55,124 nt of DNA, taken from IMG/VR virus record IMGVR_UViG_3300021138_000034, positions 1 to 55,124 of that record; one strand, 5' to 3'. Below are positions 34,722 through 42,689 of this stretch, in pieces (positions within the stretch are counted from its first letter, which is position 1; the number at the start of each line of letters is the position of its first letter). This DNA is from a virus. Under the pieces are notes generated by a model that saw nothing but the letters and a program-made list of their open reading frames with translations, searched no databases and was not told the origin of the DNA. The position numbers and the translations under genes are program-made.

Positions 34722-34957
34722 GTGCACCTGTCTCTAAAGTGTTGCCTAAAGGAAGTTAATTTGAAAGTAATCTCAACCTCGTCCCGGAGTCGGGTAAATA
34801 ACTTCGCAAGGTCAACTGATTGTGGAACATCGCGTTCCATTTGATGGATTTTTGCTACTTTGCTTTGTTCCTCGGAATTAAGTGTTTTTAGCCATTTTTG
34901 AACAACACACTCGAAGCCTTTGTTCGTCAAAACTTCGTCAAAGATATCATCGAGCAT
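34706..34957 (-). CDS. Small putative DNA-binding protein (83 aa)
   Basis: Helical throughout; the C-terminal LKTLNSEEQ...VDLAKLFTRLRDEVEITFKL then TSFRQHFRDRCTC looks like a helix-turn-helix with a basic end. Overlaps the metallophosphoesterase start by 16 bases. DNA binding is inferred. Confidence 0.5.
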   Translation of the reverse strand: MLDDIFDEVLTNKGFECVVQKWLKTLNSEEQSKVAKIHQMERDVPQSVDLAKLFTRLRDEVEITFKLTSFRQHFRDRCTCRPQ

Positions 34958-35005
34958 AAGTCAATCGTAGCACGGTACCTGTGGAAAAAGTAAGCATCAA
35001 CACGA

Positions 35006-35045
35006 CAAAAGAACAGCCCCCCGATTGCTAGGCAACCGAGGGGCT
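35006..35045 (-). terminator. Intrinsic terminator
   Basis: On the minus strand a 14-bp stem AGCCCCTCGGTTGC / GCAATCGGGGGGCT with loop CTA, followed by GTTCTTTTG. Ends the unit carrying the 35061-35384 gene. Confidence 0.85.
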
Positions 35046-35060
35046 CTGAGCGCGGGTTTG

Positions 35061-35384
35061 TTAGCGCGCTGTTTCGCTGTGGCCTGCACCGAAAGATGCG
35101 GCTTCAGCGTTCTTAGCACCGTGGATAATGCGGCCGTTAGCTTGTGTGTGGCCTGCTTCAGGTGCTGTCTGCTTCTGGAAGGTTGTCTTAATTCCGTAGC
35201 TAGGGCGATTAGACGCCTTAACTCCACCACGATGTTCTGTGCCACCTGTGGCTCCGCCTGAGGCAGTGTTCTTGCGCTTGACTGCTGTACCAGCTTCTGG
35301 CTTAGCTACACGCGCTTTTGGAGCACTACCAGCAGCTGTTGAAGTAGGAGCTAGTGGTGATGGGTTCTTAAATTCGTTCTTCAT
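35061..35384 (-). CDS. Basic Ala/Gly/Thr-rich protein (107 aa)
   Basis: MKNEFKNPSPLAPTSTAAGS with scattered Lys/Arg and a His-containing end (GRIIHGAKNAEAASFGAGHS). Probably disordered. No family recognised. Confidence 0.52.
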   Translation of the reverse strand: MKNEFKNPSPLAPTSTAAGSAPKARVAKPEAGTAVKRKNTASGGATGGTEHRGGVKASNRPSYGIKTTFQKQTAPEAGHTQANGRIIHGAKNAEAASFGAGHSETAR

Positions 35385-35436
35385 ATGGATCCTTTGGCCT
35401 AAGGGTATTTATAAGGTTATAGTCTATTTACTATAT

Positions 35437-35709
35437 TTACAGGACAAACACGTGAAGGACAATGGCGGAAATGTCCCCGTCATGGCTCTCTACGCTGGCA
35501 AATCCGGGGATAACAGCAATTCTAAGACCTCGTGGGGCCACATAGCCTGAGGCAATAGCCACGGCCTTGATTGCCTGGTTAACCGCTCCGGCTCCAATGG
35601 CTCTTAGGTCTACCTCACGGGACTCATAAATAGCATGAGCAATAGCGGAGGCTACAGACTGAGGGTTTGAGCTAGCAGATACGCGTAACGGTTCATTCTT
35701 TTCTGACAT
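35437..35709 (-). CDS. spoVS: SpoVS-like protein (90 aa)
   Basis: ATG 35709 gives a protein matching Stage V sporulation protein S over its whole length: LRVSASSNPQSVASAIAHAI, LRAIGAGAVNQAIKAVAIAS and RGLRIAVIPGFASVESHDGD. SpoVS is an Alba-fold putative nucleic-acid-binding protein affecting septation and sporulation in Bacillus. Its presence in a phage of a probably non-sporulating host points to a nucleoid or RNA role. Surrounded by small zinc-ribbon genes. Confidence 0.88.
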   Translation of the reverse strand: MSEKNEPLRVSASSNPQSVASAIAHAIYESREVDLRAIGAGAVNQAIKAVAIASGYVAPRGLRIAVIPGFASVESHDGDISAIVLHVFVL

Positions 35710-35782
35710 TTGGTGTTCCTTTGGTTTACGAGTAGTGGTTCTCCCTCGTAAAAGTATGCAGGCAAACGCCAAATAAAGGGGG

Positions 35783-35998
35783 CTAAACGGGCTTATCTAG
35801 GGGAGTTGGGGCGGTTGCGTACGACCCGCAAATTGCGCACTCCATTTGAAGCATATATTGGGATATTTCGTAGTCATCAAAACTTACTTTTAATAGCCAA
35901 AGGTTGCTTTCACACTTAGGGCACTCATGGCATATTTGATCGGCATAGTCCATAGTGCCCGTGTAGTCCGGCTTTAATTCCCGGATGCTTTTAGCCAT
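35783..35998 (-). CDS. Zinc-ribbon protein (71 aa)
   Basis: MAKSIRELKPDYTGTMDYAD, then CHECPKCESNLWLLKV and MECAICGSYA: a four- to five-cysteine ribbon. ATG 35998 follows the previous stop directly; an upstream frame start lies inside that gene. Confidence 0.65.
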   Translation of the reverse strand: MAKSIRELKPDYTGTMDYADQICHECPKCESNLWLLKVSFDDYEISQYMLQMECAICGSYATAPTPLDKPV

Positions 35999-35999
35999 G

Positions 36000-36251
36000 C
36001 TAAAAGTGTACTTGAATCCTAGCGGCGATTTCCGCAAAATTCCAAGTTTGAATAAACAAATCTTCTGGGTGGTGAAGCGCGTCTTCTTGAGGAAAAGCGC
36101 TGCGCAGGTGGTCCAAAAGCGTTAACGAAAACCTATCAACAAACTCTTCAGTGGTCATGTACCCACGGCTAAGCAGCTCTTCTTCAGAAACGCTCCACGT
36201 TGTCTGTTCGATTTGCTTTTGGTTCTTCTTGAAACCTTTTTTCTTGCTCAT
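36000..36251 (-). CDS. Hypothetical protein (83 aa)
   Basis: Basic N-terminus (MSKKKGFKKNQKQIE), then a helical acidic body (EEELLSRGYMTTEEFVDRFS). Overlaps the zinc-ribbon gene before it by 68 bases. No motif. Confidence 0.52.
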   Translation of the reverse strand: MSKKKGFKKNQKQIEQTTWSVSEEELLSRGYMTTEEFVDRFSLTLLDHLRSAFPQEDALHHPEDLFIQTWNFAEIAARIQVHF

Positions 36252-36396
36252 TCTTTCGCTCCAATACTTTGACGGGATCGGCAGGGACTAGGGTTGTGGT
36301 GCATTTAAAACAATCAAACTCGCTGTTCTCAGGAATATTGTTTAGTAAAATAGTTACTACGTTTCCGCAATTAGGGCATTCAAATAAATTACTCAT
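36184..36396 (-). CDS. Zinc-ribbon protein (70 aa)
   Basis: MSNLFECPNCGNVVTILLNN then EFDCFKCTTTLVPAD: classic four-cysteine ribbon at the N-terminus, charged helix at the C-terminus. ATG 36396 is the family-like start. Confidence 0.65.
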   Translation of the reverse strand: MSNLFECPNCGNVVTILLNNIPENSEFDCFKCTTTLVPADPVKVLERKNEQEKRFQEEPKANRTDNVERF

Positions 36397-36742
36397 TTTT
36401 AGGTTCTCCGTATCCAGCTTCTCTAAGCAGGTTAACAAAGTCCTCTAAACGAAGCAGGGTAACCCACTCTGTAATTGACTGTTCCCCTTGCCCGTTTAAT
36501 CTAAGTACAGCTACAGGCAAGTCTTTACCGTTATGGCGCTCTTTTAACTGTTTAATAACAGCACCGGGACTAAAATCTTTACGCGCTTTTACTTCCCAAT
36601 CAATACCGACAGTGCCGGTAACATCTGTCCCGGAACGCCCAGCACCGGTGCTTTCAGCATAAGGAAAACCATTTTTAGCTAAGTACTCAGCGACCACTTT
36701 TTGCGATCGGTACCCTCTATGTTTGCGGGATTGACTAGGCAT
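36389..36742 (-). CDS. Hjc/RusA-like PD-(D/E)XK nuclease (117 aa)
   Basis: RSQKVVAEYLAKNGFPYAES, GAGRSGTDVTGTVGIDWEVK and AVLRLNGQG match small Holliday-junction-resolvase-type nucleases: conserved GTD (metal-binding Asp) and E-x-K (EVKAR). It would resolve branched DNA made during recombination. Overlaps the zinc-ribbon gene by 8 bases and starts on the stop of the next upstream gene. Confidence 0.72.
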   Translation of the reverse strand: MPSQSRKHRGYRSQKVVAEYLAKNGFPYAESTGAGRSGTDVTGTVGIDWEVKARKDFSPGAVIKQLKERHNGKDLPVAVLRLNGQGEQSITEWVTLLRLEDFVNLLREAGYGEPKNE

Positions 36743-37242
36743 TAAGGCATGAACCTTCTACTTCTAGAGTCCAGAGTATGTGTGCTCTGACGACGGCTCA
36801 GCTCTCGGCTAGTAAAGCTAGCCAGGCTGGAAGCGTTGTCCCGCATCTGCTTAATCAAAGTTAAGTAACTCTCTTTAACAAGTACTTCATCCTCTGCATG
36901 AGCAAGGTCCTCATCTTGAGCCATGTATGCCTTTACAAGGGTCGAAGTTGCCTTTGGAAGGGTCTCTGAATAGTGAACATATAAAGCTGACTCTTTTCGC
37001 TTAAAAGCGGTCTCAAGGTGCTTTAAATCAATTTCAGCACAGGCTACCTGTGAAGCTAAAAAGGTACCGTAAGCGGTCAACTTTCCAAAAATTTCCATAA
37101 GCTCAGTGTCATCTACCAAAGTAATATCTGATGGGATTGACGGAGCTTCGTACTCGATGTTGGTCACTACAGGGAACCCTTGACCGCGAAGGGTGTCTAG
37201 TTGCGTCTTGCTGACGCCCGCATTAATTGATAAAGATGCCAT
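36742..37242 (-). CDS. Helical hypothetical protein (166 aa)
   Basis: MASLSINAGVSKTQLDTLRG followed by a long helical region (FGKLTAYGTFLASQVACAEI...YLTLIKQMRDNASSLASF). Lies between two nuclease genes and overlaps the RecB-like one by 20 bases, so a recombination accessory role is possible. No family recognised. Confidence 0.55.
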   Translation of the reverse strand: MASLSINAGVSKTQLDTLRGQGFPVVTNIEYEAPSIPSDITLVDDTELMEIFGKLTAYGTFLASQVACAEIDLKHLETAFKRKESALYVHYSETLPKATSTLVKAYMAQDEDLAHAEDEVLVKESYLTLIKQMRDNASSLASFTSRELSRRQSTHTLDSRSRRFMP

Positions 37243-38104
37243 CAGTTGACTCCTCGTATTGAATGCACTTATTGCACTTTAACTCACCGGCAATGTTACA
37301 CAAAGGCGGCTCGTTGTCGTCCAATGCTTTGACAATCATAGCAGCAGCTTCAAACACTGGGTTGACCTTGAAGTCGCTTTTACGAACTACAAATTCCTTA
37401 ACCTCATGCAAAGCTTTGGCTTCATACAGGAATAAGATTTCTTTTGGAAAATCTTTTAATCCCATAAGTTCGCCAAGCTTTAAGTAAATCTGAGCCTGAG
37501 TAACATGCTCTTCGAACGGTTGTTCTAGGGCTTTCCAAGCTTTAGCAAAATCTTGATCGTTTTCTCGCAGTAGCTGAGGGGCGTACCATCGGAAGCTGCC
37601 TTCACCAATCGACTTAATTTCTAAAAGTAAAGGTTCCTCAAACTCAACTAACCAACCGTCGGCATTTCCACTGATCATCAATGGGTCCCACTTTAAAGGA
37701 ACCTCGTTGTATTCAAGATTGCAGTAGCTAGCAATGATGTGGTCTTCTGGTAAACCAAACCACTCTTCTTGACAAGCGTGGCAAAACCACACGCCCTTCA
37801 AAACATTCATCTCTTTAAACCAAGTTTGCCAGGTGCTATGAATAGCGTGGCCCATAGAAAAAGTAAGTTGGGTCTTTAAGGTGTAGCCTTCATCTTTAGG
37901 TTTTTTACCTTTCATTAACCAATACTGTTCGCGGTGGCACCAATCTTTGGATGACATGGCCGACGGGTGCATAACCTGCATGTTGCGATGATTAGGCTTA
38001 TTAAGCAAATACTTTTCTACATGCTTAATTACTCGAGTATTGGATTTATTTGCGGCCAGCAGCTTTTTCAGCGCTCCGCTCGGCTTTACTGTTTGCTTCT
38101 TCAA
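37223..38104 (-). CDS. Cas4/RecB-like PD-(D/E)XK exonuclease (293 aa)
   Basis: HPSAMSSKDWCHREQYW (N-terminal Cys), GHAIHSTWQTWF, GNADGWLVEFEEPLLLEIKS with the catalytic D and E-x-K, then QAQIYLKLGEL and a C-terminal CNIAGELKCNKCIQYEE. The three C-terminal Cys plus the N-terminal Cys are arranged as in Cas4/AddB-type Fe-S nucleases. Likely processes DNA ends for RecA-dependent recombination. Confidence 0.78.
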   Translation of the reverse strand: MKKQTVKPSGALKKLLAANKSNTRVIKHVEKYLLNKPNHRNMQVMHPSAMSSKDWCHREQYWLMKGKKPKDEGYTLKTQLTFSMGHAIHSTWQTWFKEMNVLKGVWFCHACQEEWFGLPEDHIIASYCNLEYNEVPLKWDPLMISGNADGWLVEFEEPLLLEIKSIGEGSFRWYAPQLLRENDQDFAKAWKALEQPFEEHVTQAQIYLKLGELMGLKDFPKEILFLYEAKALHEVKEFVVRKSDFKVNPVFEAAAMIVKALDDNEPPLCNIAGELKCNKCIQYEESTDGIFIN

Positions 38105-38408
38105 TTACCCAATCCTCCAGAGTCTTGCCATTCTTAGCCGCTTTGCGTTTCAAGGCATTTCTTTCTCGGTGGCTCAATCCACCCCAGATACCATGCTCTT
38201 CGCTGCGCTCTTCCGCGTATAGGAGGCACTGTACACGAACTGAACACTCAGGTAAACCATCTCGGCCAAAACATACGGCTTTAGCCTGAGCTGCTATTAG
38301 TCTGTACTTGGACTTGTCTCTTGGGGGAAACCAAAGCTCGGTATCTTGCCCACGGCATTTGGACTGGTAACGCCACTTTTCTGGTCCTTCGTCTTCGAAC
38401 ACGTACAC
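38046..38408 (-). CDS. whiB: WhiB-family Fe-S transcription factor (120 aa)
   Basis: Four cysteines: C18 (KCRGQDTELWFPP), C46, C55 and C61. The usual CxxC is widened to C-x8-C (CFGRDGLPEC), then SVRVQC. HGIWGGLSHRERNALKRK is the WhiB turn and basic region. WhiB proteins bind a 4Fe-4S cluster and the host sigma factor and occur only in Actinobacteria and their phages, so this is the strongest host marker. The gene overlaps the next one by 112 bases and the RecB-like gene by 59 bases. Confidence 0.9.
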   Translation of the reverse strand: MYVFEDEGPEKWRYQSKCRGQDTELWFPPRDKSKYRLIAAQAKAVCFGRDGLPECSVRVQCLLYAEERSEEHGIWGGLSHRERNALKRKAAKNGKTLEDWVIEEANSKAERSAEKAAGRK

Positions 38409-38722
38409 TCCTGGAGGTAGTGGCGCATTTCCAAAAAGTCGTCTTCTTGCAACATCACATAGTCCGCACCGTTGAGGTGGAACCCTAGGACGGGCATGCG
38501 GGAAACCGTTATGGCTTCTTTAACGATCTTCTCTAGAACTGCTGCCTTGATGGTCACGGTAGCTTTGCCGGTCCACTTATGCTCGATTAGCAAATCGTCT
38601 GACCTAACATCGCCTTTTGCGCTCCAGAAAGCCCCACTTGCGACCTGACGTCGCCCTCCAACTTTCTTTGCGAGCCGATCTTCATGTTTCCTCGACTCTA
38701 TTTGTCCTTTACTCCTCGTCAT
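38297..38722 (-). CDS. Second small PD-(D/E)XK (Holliday-junction-type) nuclease (141 aa)
   Basis: KHEDRLAKKVGGRRQVASGA, SAKGDVRSDDLLIEHKWTGK with GD...E-x-K metal site, and MPVLGFHLNGADYVML. The C-terminal 37 residues overlap the WhiB gene in another frame and look nonconserved. Directly follows RecA with a 14-base overlap. Confidence 0.7.
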   Translation of the reverse strand: MTRSKGQIESRKHEDRLAKKVGGRRQVASGAFWSAKGDVRSDDLLIEHKWTGKATVTIKAAVLEKIVKEAITVSRMPVLGFHLNGADYVMLQEDDFLEMRHYLQECTCSKTKDQKSGVTSPNAVGKIPSFGFPQETSPSTD

Positions 38723-39773
38723 CTGTTACCGAAACTCCGATACCAGCCCTAACGACGTCTAGAACATCCCTCTCCAAAGTTTCACGCAAGTCAATTTCCT
38801 CTTTAATGGAAACGACCATGGCATCCGCACCCAACCACTTACGCTCTCGGTAGTTGTAGTATGCCCCTCCACGACGAATAATGCCGTTAAGGATACCTAG
38901 GGCAACAATCTCTTTAGCGAAATCAAATTCGCCTTTAGCAATGGAACCGCCATCACGAAAGTAAAAGTCAACATATGCCACCATTGAAGGTGGGGCTGAC
39001 TTGTTCTTTAAAACTCGAGCTTTAATTGTTTGGCCTACACGAGTTGGATCGCTCTTTGTGCCAACCTCAATCCAACCATCGCGCTTAATCTCTAAGCGAG
39101 TGAAATACCCATAATCTTTACCTTGGCCACCGGGTGTTGTGCGTGGGTCTCCATACATAACACCAATCTTTGAACGCCATTGATTAATAATAATTCCGAC
39201 AAAAGGGCGCTCTGTTTCAGTCAACGAACGTTTTGACGCTAATCCGACCTTACGGAAAAACGTATTAGTAAGTAGCGCGCCACGTCCAACAGTGAACTCG
39301 CCCATTTCCTTTTCGTCTTCTGCCCCTGGAACTAAAGCAGGAAGCGAATCAAGAACAATGCAGTCCACTTCTTTAGTTGCAGTAAGTCGAATAACAGCTT
39401 CGTAAGCTTCTTCCATAATGTTGGTGTCAATTACATAAACGCGGGAAGCGTCTACGCCACACATCTCTGCATATTCAGGTACCCATTGCTCGGCAGCTAC
39501 CCAGACAGTTGTAAAATCAGGATCAAGCTTTTGATTAGCTGCAATAGTTTTTAGTGCAACAGCGGTCTTACCGTTGCTGGCTTCACCAATAATTTCATTC
39601 CATTGGTTAGTTGGCCATCCGCCACCTAAAACAACATCTAAAGCCAGTGAACCAGTAGTAATACGGCCCATCAAATCTTTTCGAATGTCACTACCAAGAA
39701 CGATGCTGCCTTCGCCCATCTTCTTGTTAAGGTCGCTAATAGTCTTGTCAAACCCAAATGATTTTTTCGCCAT
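38709..39773 (-). CDS. recA: RecA/UvsX-type recombinase
   Basis: 354 residues. Walker A GEASNGKT (63-70), Walker B VDCIVLDSLPALVPGA, and the L2-region FVGIIINQWRSKIG with GDPRTTPGGQGKDY. The N-terminus (ISDLNKKMGEGSIVLGS) matches bacterial RecA. Acidic C-terminus. Catalyses strand exchange for phage recombination and repair, here clustered with three nucleases and DNA polymerase. In an SOS-inducible host it could also stimulate LexA cleavage; that is inference. Confidence 0.93.
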   Translation of the reverse strand: MAKKSFGFDKTISDLNKKMGEGSIVLGSDIRKDLMGRITTGSLALDVVLGGGWPTNQWNEIIGEASNGKTAVALKTIAANQKLDPDFTTVWVAAEQWVPEYAEMCGVDASRVYVIDTNIMEEAYEAVIRLTATKEVDCIVLDSLPALVPGAEDEKEMGEFTVGRGALLTNTFFRKVGLASKRSLTETERPFVGIIINQWRSKIGVMYGDPRTTPGGQGKDYGYFTRLEIKRDGWIEVGTKSDPTRVGQTIKARVLKNKSAPPSMVAYVDFYFRDGGSIAKGEFDFAKEIVALGILNGIIRRGGAYYNYRERKWLGADAMVVSIKEEIDLRETLERDVLDVVRAGIGVSVTDDEE

Positions 39774-39789
39774 AGCAGGATACTAGCAC

Positions 39790-40221
39790 CTAAATATGGC
39801 CGATGATAACTCCCGGATTCCATCCGCCTGTAGGCACCTGAACAGCTGCTTTTGTAGGCCCTTGGGAAGAACCAGCGCCTCTAATTCCCGACATTCCGCT
39901 GCCGGCTTGAACTAGGGGGTATCCGCAATCGTAACAACGCTTTGCTTCTACTGATCCGTTTTGAGTCGCAATGCTTCCAACAGTGGCGTAATTATTTCCT
40001 CTACACCCTGGGCAACTTGTGTCAGTTCTTGAACTCTGAGGAATAAGTCTTCCGTCTAACTGATTTGGCACAGCCTGCGTCATAGGTTGCATAGCTGCAG
40101 GGTTGTTAAGCGGAGGATAAGGCGATTGATATTGCTGGGGTGGGGTTGGTTGTTGGAACTGTGGGGTCGCTGGAGCAGCTTGACCACCAAGTTTCTGAGC
40201 CCACCAATTATTGCTGCTCAA
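39790..40221 (-). CDS. Pro/Gln-rich zinc-ribbon protein (143 aa)
   Basis: A disordered Pro/Gln N-terminal half (QFQQPTPPQQYQSPYPP), then SCPGCRGNNYATVG...RCYDCGYPLVQAGSG, a four-cysteine ribbon, and a Gly-rich tail. Similar proteins occur in other actinophages near replication genes, but the function is unknown. Overlaps the next gene by 14 bases. Confidence 0.6.
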   Translation of the reverse strand: MSSNNWWAQKLGGQAAPATPQFQQPTPPQQYQSPYPPLNNPAAMQPMTQAVPNQLDGRLIPQSSRTDTSCPGCRGNNYATVGSIATQNGSVEAKRCYDCGYPLVQAGSGMSGIRGAGSSQGPTKAAVQVPTGGWNPGVIIGHI

Positions 40222-40660
40222 CTAGGTATCCTTCCAGTGCGTCTGTGGTTAACAGGCCTAACTCTACACCTGATGACAAGGCGGAAAGGATGGCAGAAAA
40301 CCCGATGTTTGAATACATCTCTTCGACCCGTTCGGTCTCAGACTCGATCTGCTCGTCAGGGATAATCCCAAGCCCTCTAATCTCTTCCATCTGAAGGCTG
40401 GCTACGGCTTTGGCGTTTATATTCGCAACCACAGTGGCAAAAGCAAACAATGGAGCAACTTTAGTTACGCGACGAGCGCTGTCCAAAGACTCTTGGGCCT
40501 TTCCCTCTTCACTTACTGGAAGTAGGTTTAAAACCTTAGCAACCGCATTTGGGTCGTTTAGGGCAGCATCATAGGAATACCAACGAGCCAAGGTGTTTAG
40601 ATGAACCTCAGTCTTAATGGTTTCAATAGTTTGCGGTTTCCGTTTACGGAACCAACTCAT
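40208..40660 (-). CDS. Conserved phage hypothetical protein (150 aa)
   Basis: MSWFRKRKPQTIETIKTEVH, then a long helical body (FATVVANINAKAVASLQMEE) and VELGLLTTDALEGYLVEQQ. Coupled by four-base overlap to DNA polymerase. No catalytic motif. Confidence 0.55.
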   Translation of the reverse strand: MSWFRKRKPQTIETIKTEVHLNTLARWYSYDAALNDPNAVAKVLNLLPVSEEGKAQESLDSARRVTKVAPLFAFATVVANINAKAVASLQMEEIRGLGIIPDEQIESETERVEEMYSNIGFSAILSALSSGVELGLLTTDALEGYLVEQQ

Positions 40661-42621
40661 TTTGCATCCCCCCAGCGTTGGGCAGTAGTGATCTCTGCAA
40701 TCAGCGGAACCGTAATCTGTGGAAGGTCAATCTCCTCCATAGCCTTTCGGATAGCCGCTGCGGTCTCTTCGGCCAGATGGTCCGGTGTTAAGGTCACCAG
40801 CTCATCGTGAACCGTTAGGATCAATTTTGCTCCTTCTGGAATCAATTTGTGGGCTCTAATCATCGCAATCTTCATAATATCTGCAGCAGAGCCCTGAATC
40901 TTGGTGTTAAACACCTGGCGTTCCGCAGCTGCTTTAAACCCCCGGTCAGATGAAGTTAAATCCGGAAAATACCGACGTCGACCAAGCACAGTTGTGACAA
41001 AAGGTGTTTCGGTTTCAGGCTCGTTTTCCTTTAAGTTTTTAGCGATCGCAATCAAGCGCTTCTTATATGCGTAAACCGTTGGAAACTTGTCGGCAAAGGA
41101 ATCAAGAACCTCTTTTGCTTTGTCTATATCTACGCCCAAGCTTCGTGAAATCTTATCCGGCCCAACCCCGTAAGACATAGCCAAAACTAATACCTTTCCA
41201 GCCGATCGGTCTAATCCGACCGTGGAACCTAGCGTTGTGTAAATGTCTTCCTTATTCTCATAAGCTGAAATCATGGTTGGGTCTTTGGTCAATGAAGCAA
41301 TAATGCGAGGCTCAATCTGCGAGTAGTCCGCCACCACTAGTTTGTAACCTTCAGGTGCGCAGAACAAATTACGAATCTTCATCCCCCAGTCACTCTTAGA
41401 ATTAGGAACATTTTGAAGATTAGGGTTTCGACTTGAAAAACGCCCAGTCTCCGCACCGTGTTGTACAAAGTCTCCGTGAATGCGTCCATTGATAAGCAAA
41501 CTGTCTCGTTCCTCTACCTTGGTCTTTCCGTTAGTGGTGCGCTCAACGTTTCCGCCCAAGTACGGGGTTACATAAGTAGTCATAAGCTTGTTAAATTCTG
41601 CGTACTCCAGTAAAGCGTCTACCAACTCGTCGCCCTTGTACTCTTCCAAAGACTCTGAACTAACGGAGGCATTACCTGAAGCAGTCTTGGTCTTGGCTTT
41701 AAGTCCTCGACCGCCTTTAGAAACAGGACCAAACAGAAGCGCCTGTTTTTCTGCATTTGAGTTAATGTTGAACGGACGGCCAGTAATGGAAAAAATCTTA
41801 GCCTTGCACTGTTCAATCTTTGTCTCTAGTTCGATGCTTAATTCTGTCAAAGCTTCGATATCAATTGGCGCACCGGTAAGCTTCATGTCACACAAAACCT
41901 CTAGAACAGCCATTTCAAGATCCATAATGTTCCGTACCTTGTGGAACATAGGGTTGTTAATCAGCTTTTGATAAAGAAGCCAGGTGTACTTGGCGTCCAG
42001 ATAGCTGTACTTGTACACGTCATTAAACGAGTATTTCTCAACTTCTGCCCCAACGCCTTTAGCCATCTCGTAGCCAAATTCTCGCTTAAGGCAATCCTTT
42101 AAACCGCACTTGTTTTTATTTCGATTATCGTAAATAAAGGAAGCAATCATTGTGTCAAAATACGGTGCTGGTGGAACCTTGCCTCCGTAATACTTTGCTA
42201 AAGAAGTTAAATCAAAAATTAAATTATGGCCAACCGTTAAAATGTTGGTGTTAAAAAACAAAGGCTCAAGCTTCTTAAATACAAGACCGGGCAAAAGCTG
42301 TGCAGGTGGTCGTTCCCAAACAGGGGTGGCTTTGGAATCGTCTCTAGAATAATCAAGTGGACGGGCAGGAAGTCCTGCAGCTACGCGCTTCTCTCCCTGA
42401 CCTGTTAAGGGCCGGTCTAAGCGGATCAAGTCACCGTTTGGATGACCTAGTGGAATAACGTCAGTTCGGCCCTCAGTAGCCAAAGAAACCCAAAGAACCT
42501 CATTTACAGGAGTATCGCCTCGGCGGTCACCAACAGTCTCTAAGTCGTAGCAAAAAGCATCTTGCTTAAGGTAATAAGCCACCAACTCATCAAGCTGTTC
42601 TTCAGTCAATATCGCTGTCAT
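40657..42621 (-). CDS. polA: DNA polymerase I (family A) with 3'-5' exonuclease domain
   Basis: 654 residues. An N-terminal 3'-5' exonuclease domain has YDLETVG (ExoI, D-x-E), VGHNLIFDLTSL (ExoII) and YSYLDAKYTW (ExoIII). The polymerase domain has GRFSSRNPNLQNVP, motif A VVADYSQIEPRIIA, motif B with AGKVLVLAMSYGVG, and motif C LTVHDELV. There is no 5'-3' exonuclease domain, as usual in phage replicative polymerases. Motif A has Pro where E. coli has Leu (IELR). Main replicative polymerase of the phage. Confidence 0.95.
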   Translation of the reverse strand: MTAILTEEQLDELVAYYLKQDAFCYDLETVGDRRGDTPVNEVLWVSLATEGRTDVIPLGHPNGDLIRLDRPLTGQGEKRVAAGLPARPLDYSRDDSKATPVWERPPAQLLPGLVFKKLEPLFFNTNILTVGHNLIFDLTSLAKYYGGKVPPAPYFDTMIASFIYDNRNKNKCGLKDCLKREFGYEMAKGVGAEVEKYSFNDVYKYSYLDAKYTWLLYQKLINNPMFHKVRNIMDLEMAVLEVLCDMKLTGAPIDIEALTELSIELETKIEQCKAKIFSITGRPFNINSNAEKQALLFGPVSKGGRGLKAKTKTASGNASVSSESLEEYKGDELVDALLEYAEFNKLMTTYVTPYLGGNVERTTNGKTKVEERDSLLINGRIHGDFVQHGAETGRFSSRNPNLQNVPNSKSDWGMKIRNLFCAPEGYKLVVADYSQIEPRIIASLTKDPTMISAYENKEDIYTTLGSTVGLDRSAGKVLVLAMSYGVGPDKISRSLGVDIDKAKEVLDSFADKFPTVYAYKKRLIAIAKNLKENEPETETPFVTTVLGRRRYFPDLTSSDRGFKAAAERQVFNTKIQGSAADIMKIAMIRAHKLIPEGAKLILTVHDELVTLTPDHLAEETAAAIRKAMEEIDLPQITVPLIAEITTAQRWGDAK

Positions 42622-42636
42622 GTTTCTCCAAATGCC

Positions 42637-42671
42637 AAAGGCGCCAGTATGGAATACATACTAACGCCTTT
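42637..42671 (-). terminator. Hairpin between SSB-like gene and polymerase
   Basis: A 15-bp stem with two G-T pairs (AAAGGCG-TT-AGTATG / CATACT-GG-CGCCTTT) around TATTC. No strong T-run, so it may attenuate rather than terminate. Confidence 0.55.
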
Positions 42672-42689
42672 GACTGACAATGCAAAGTA

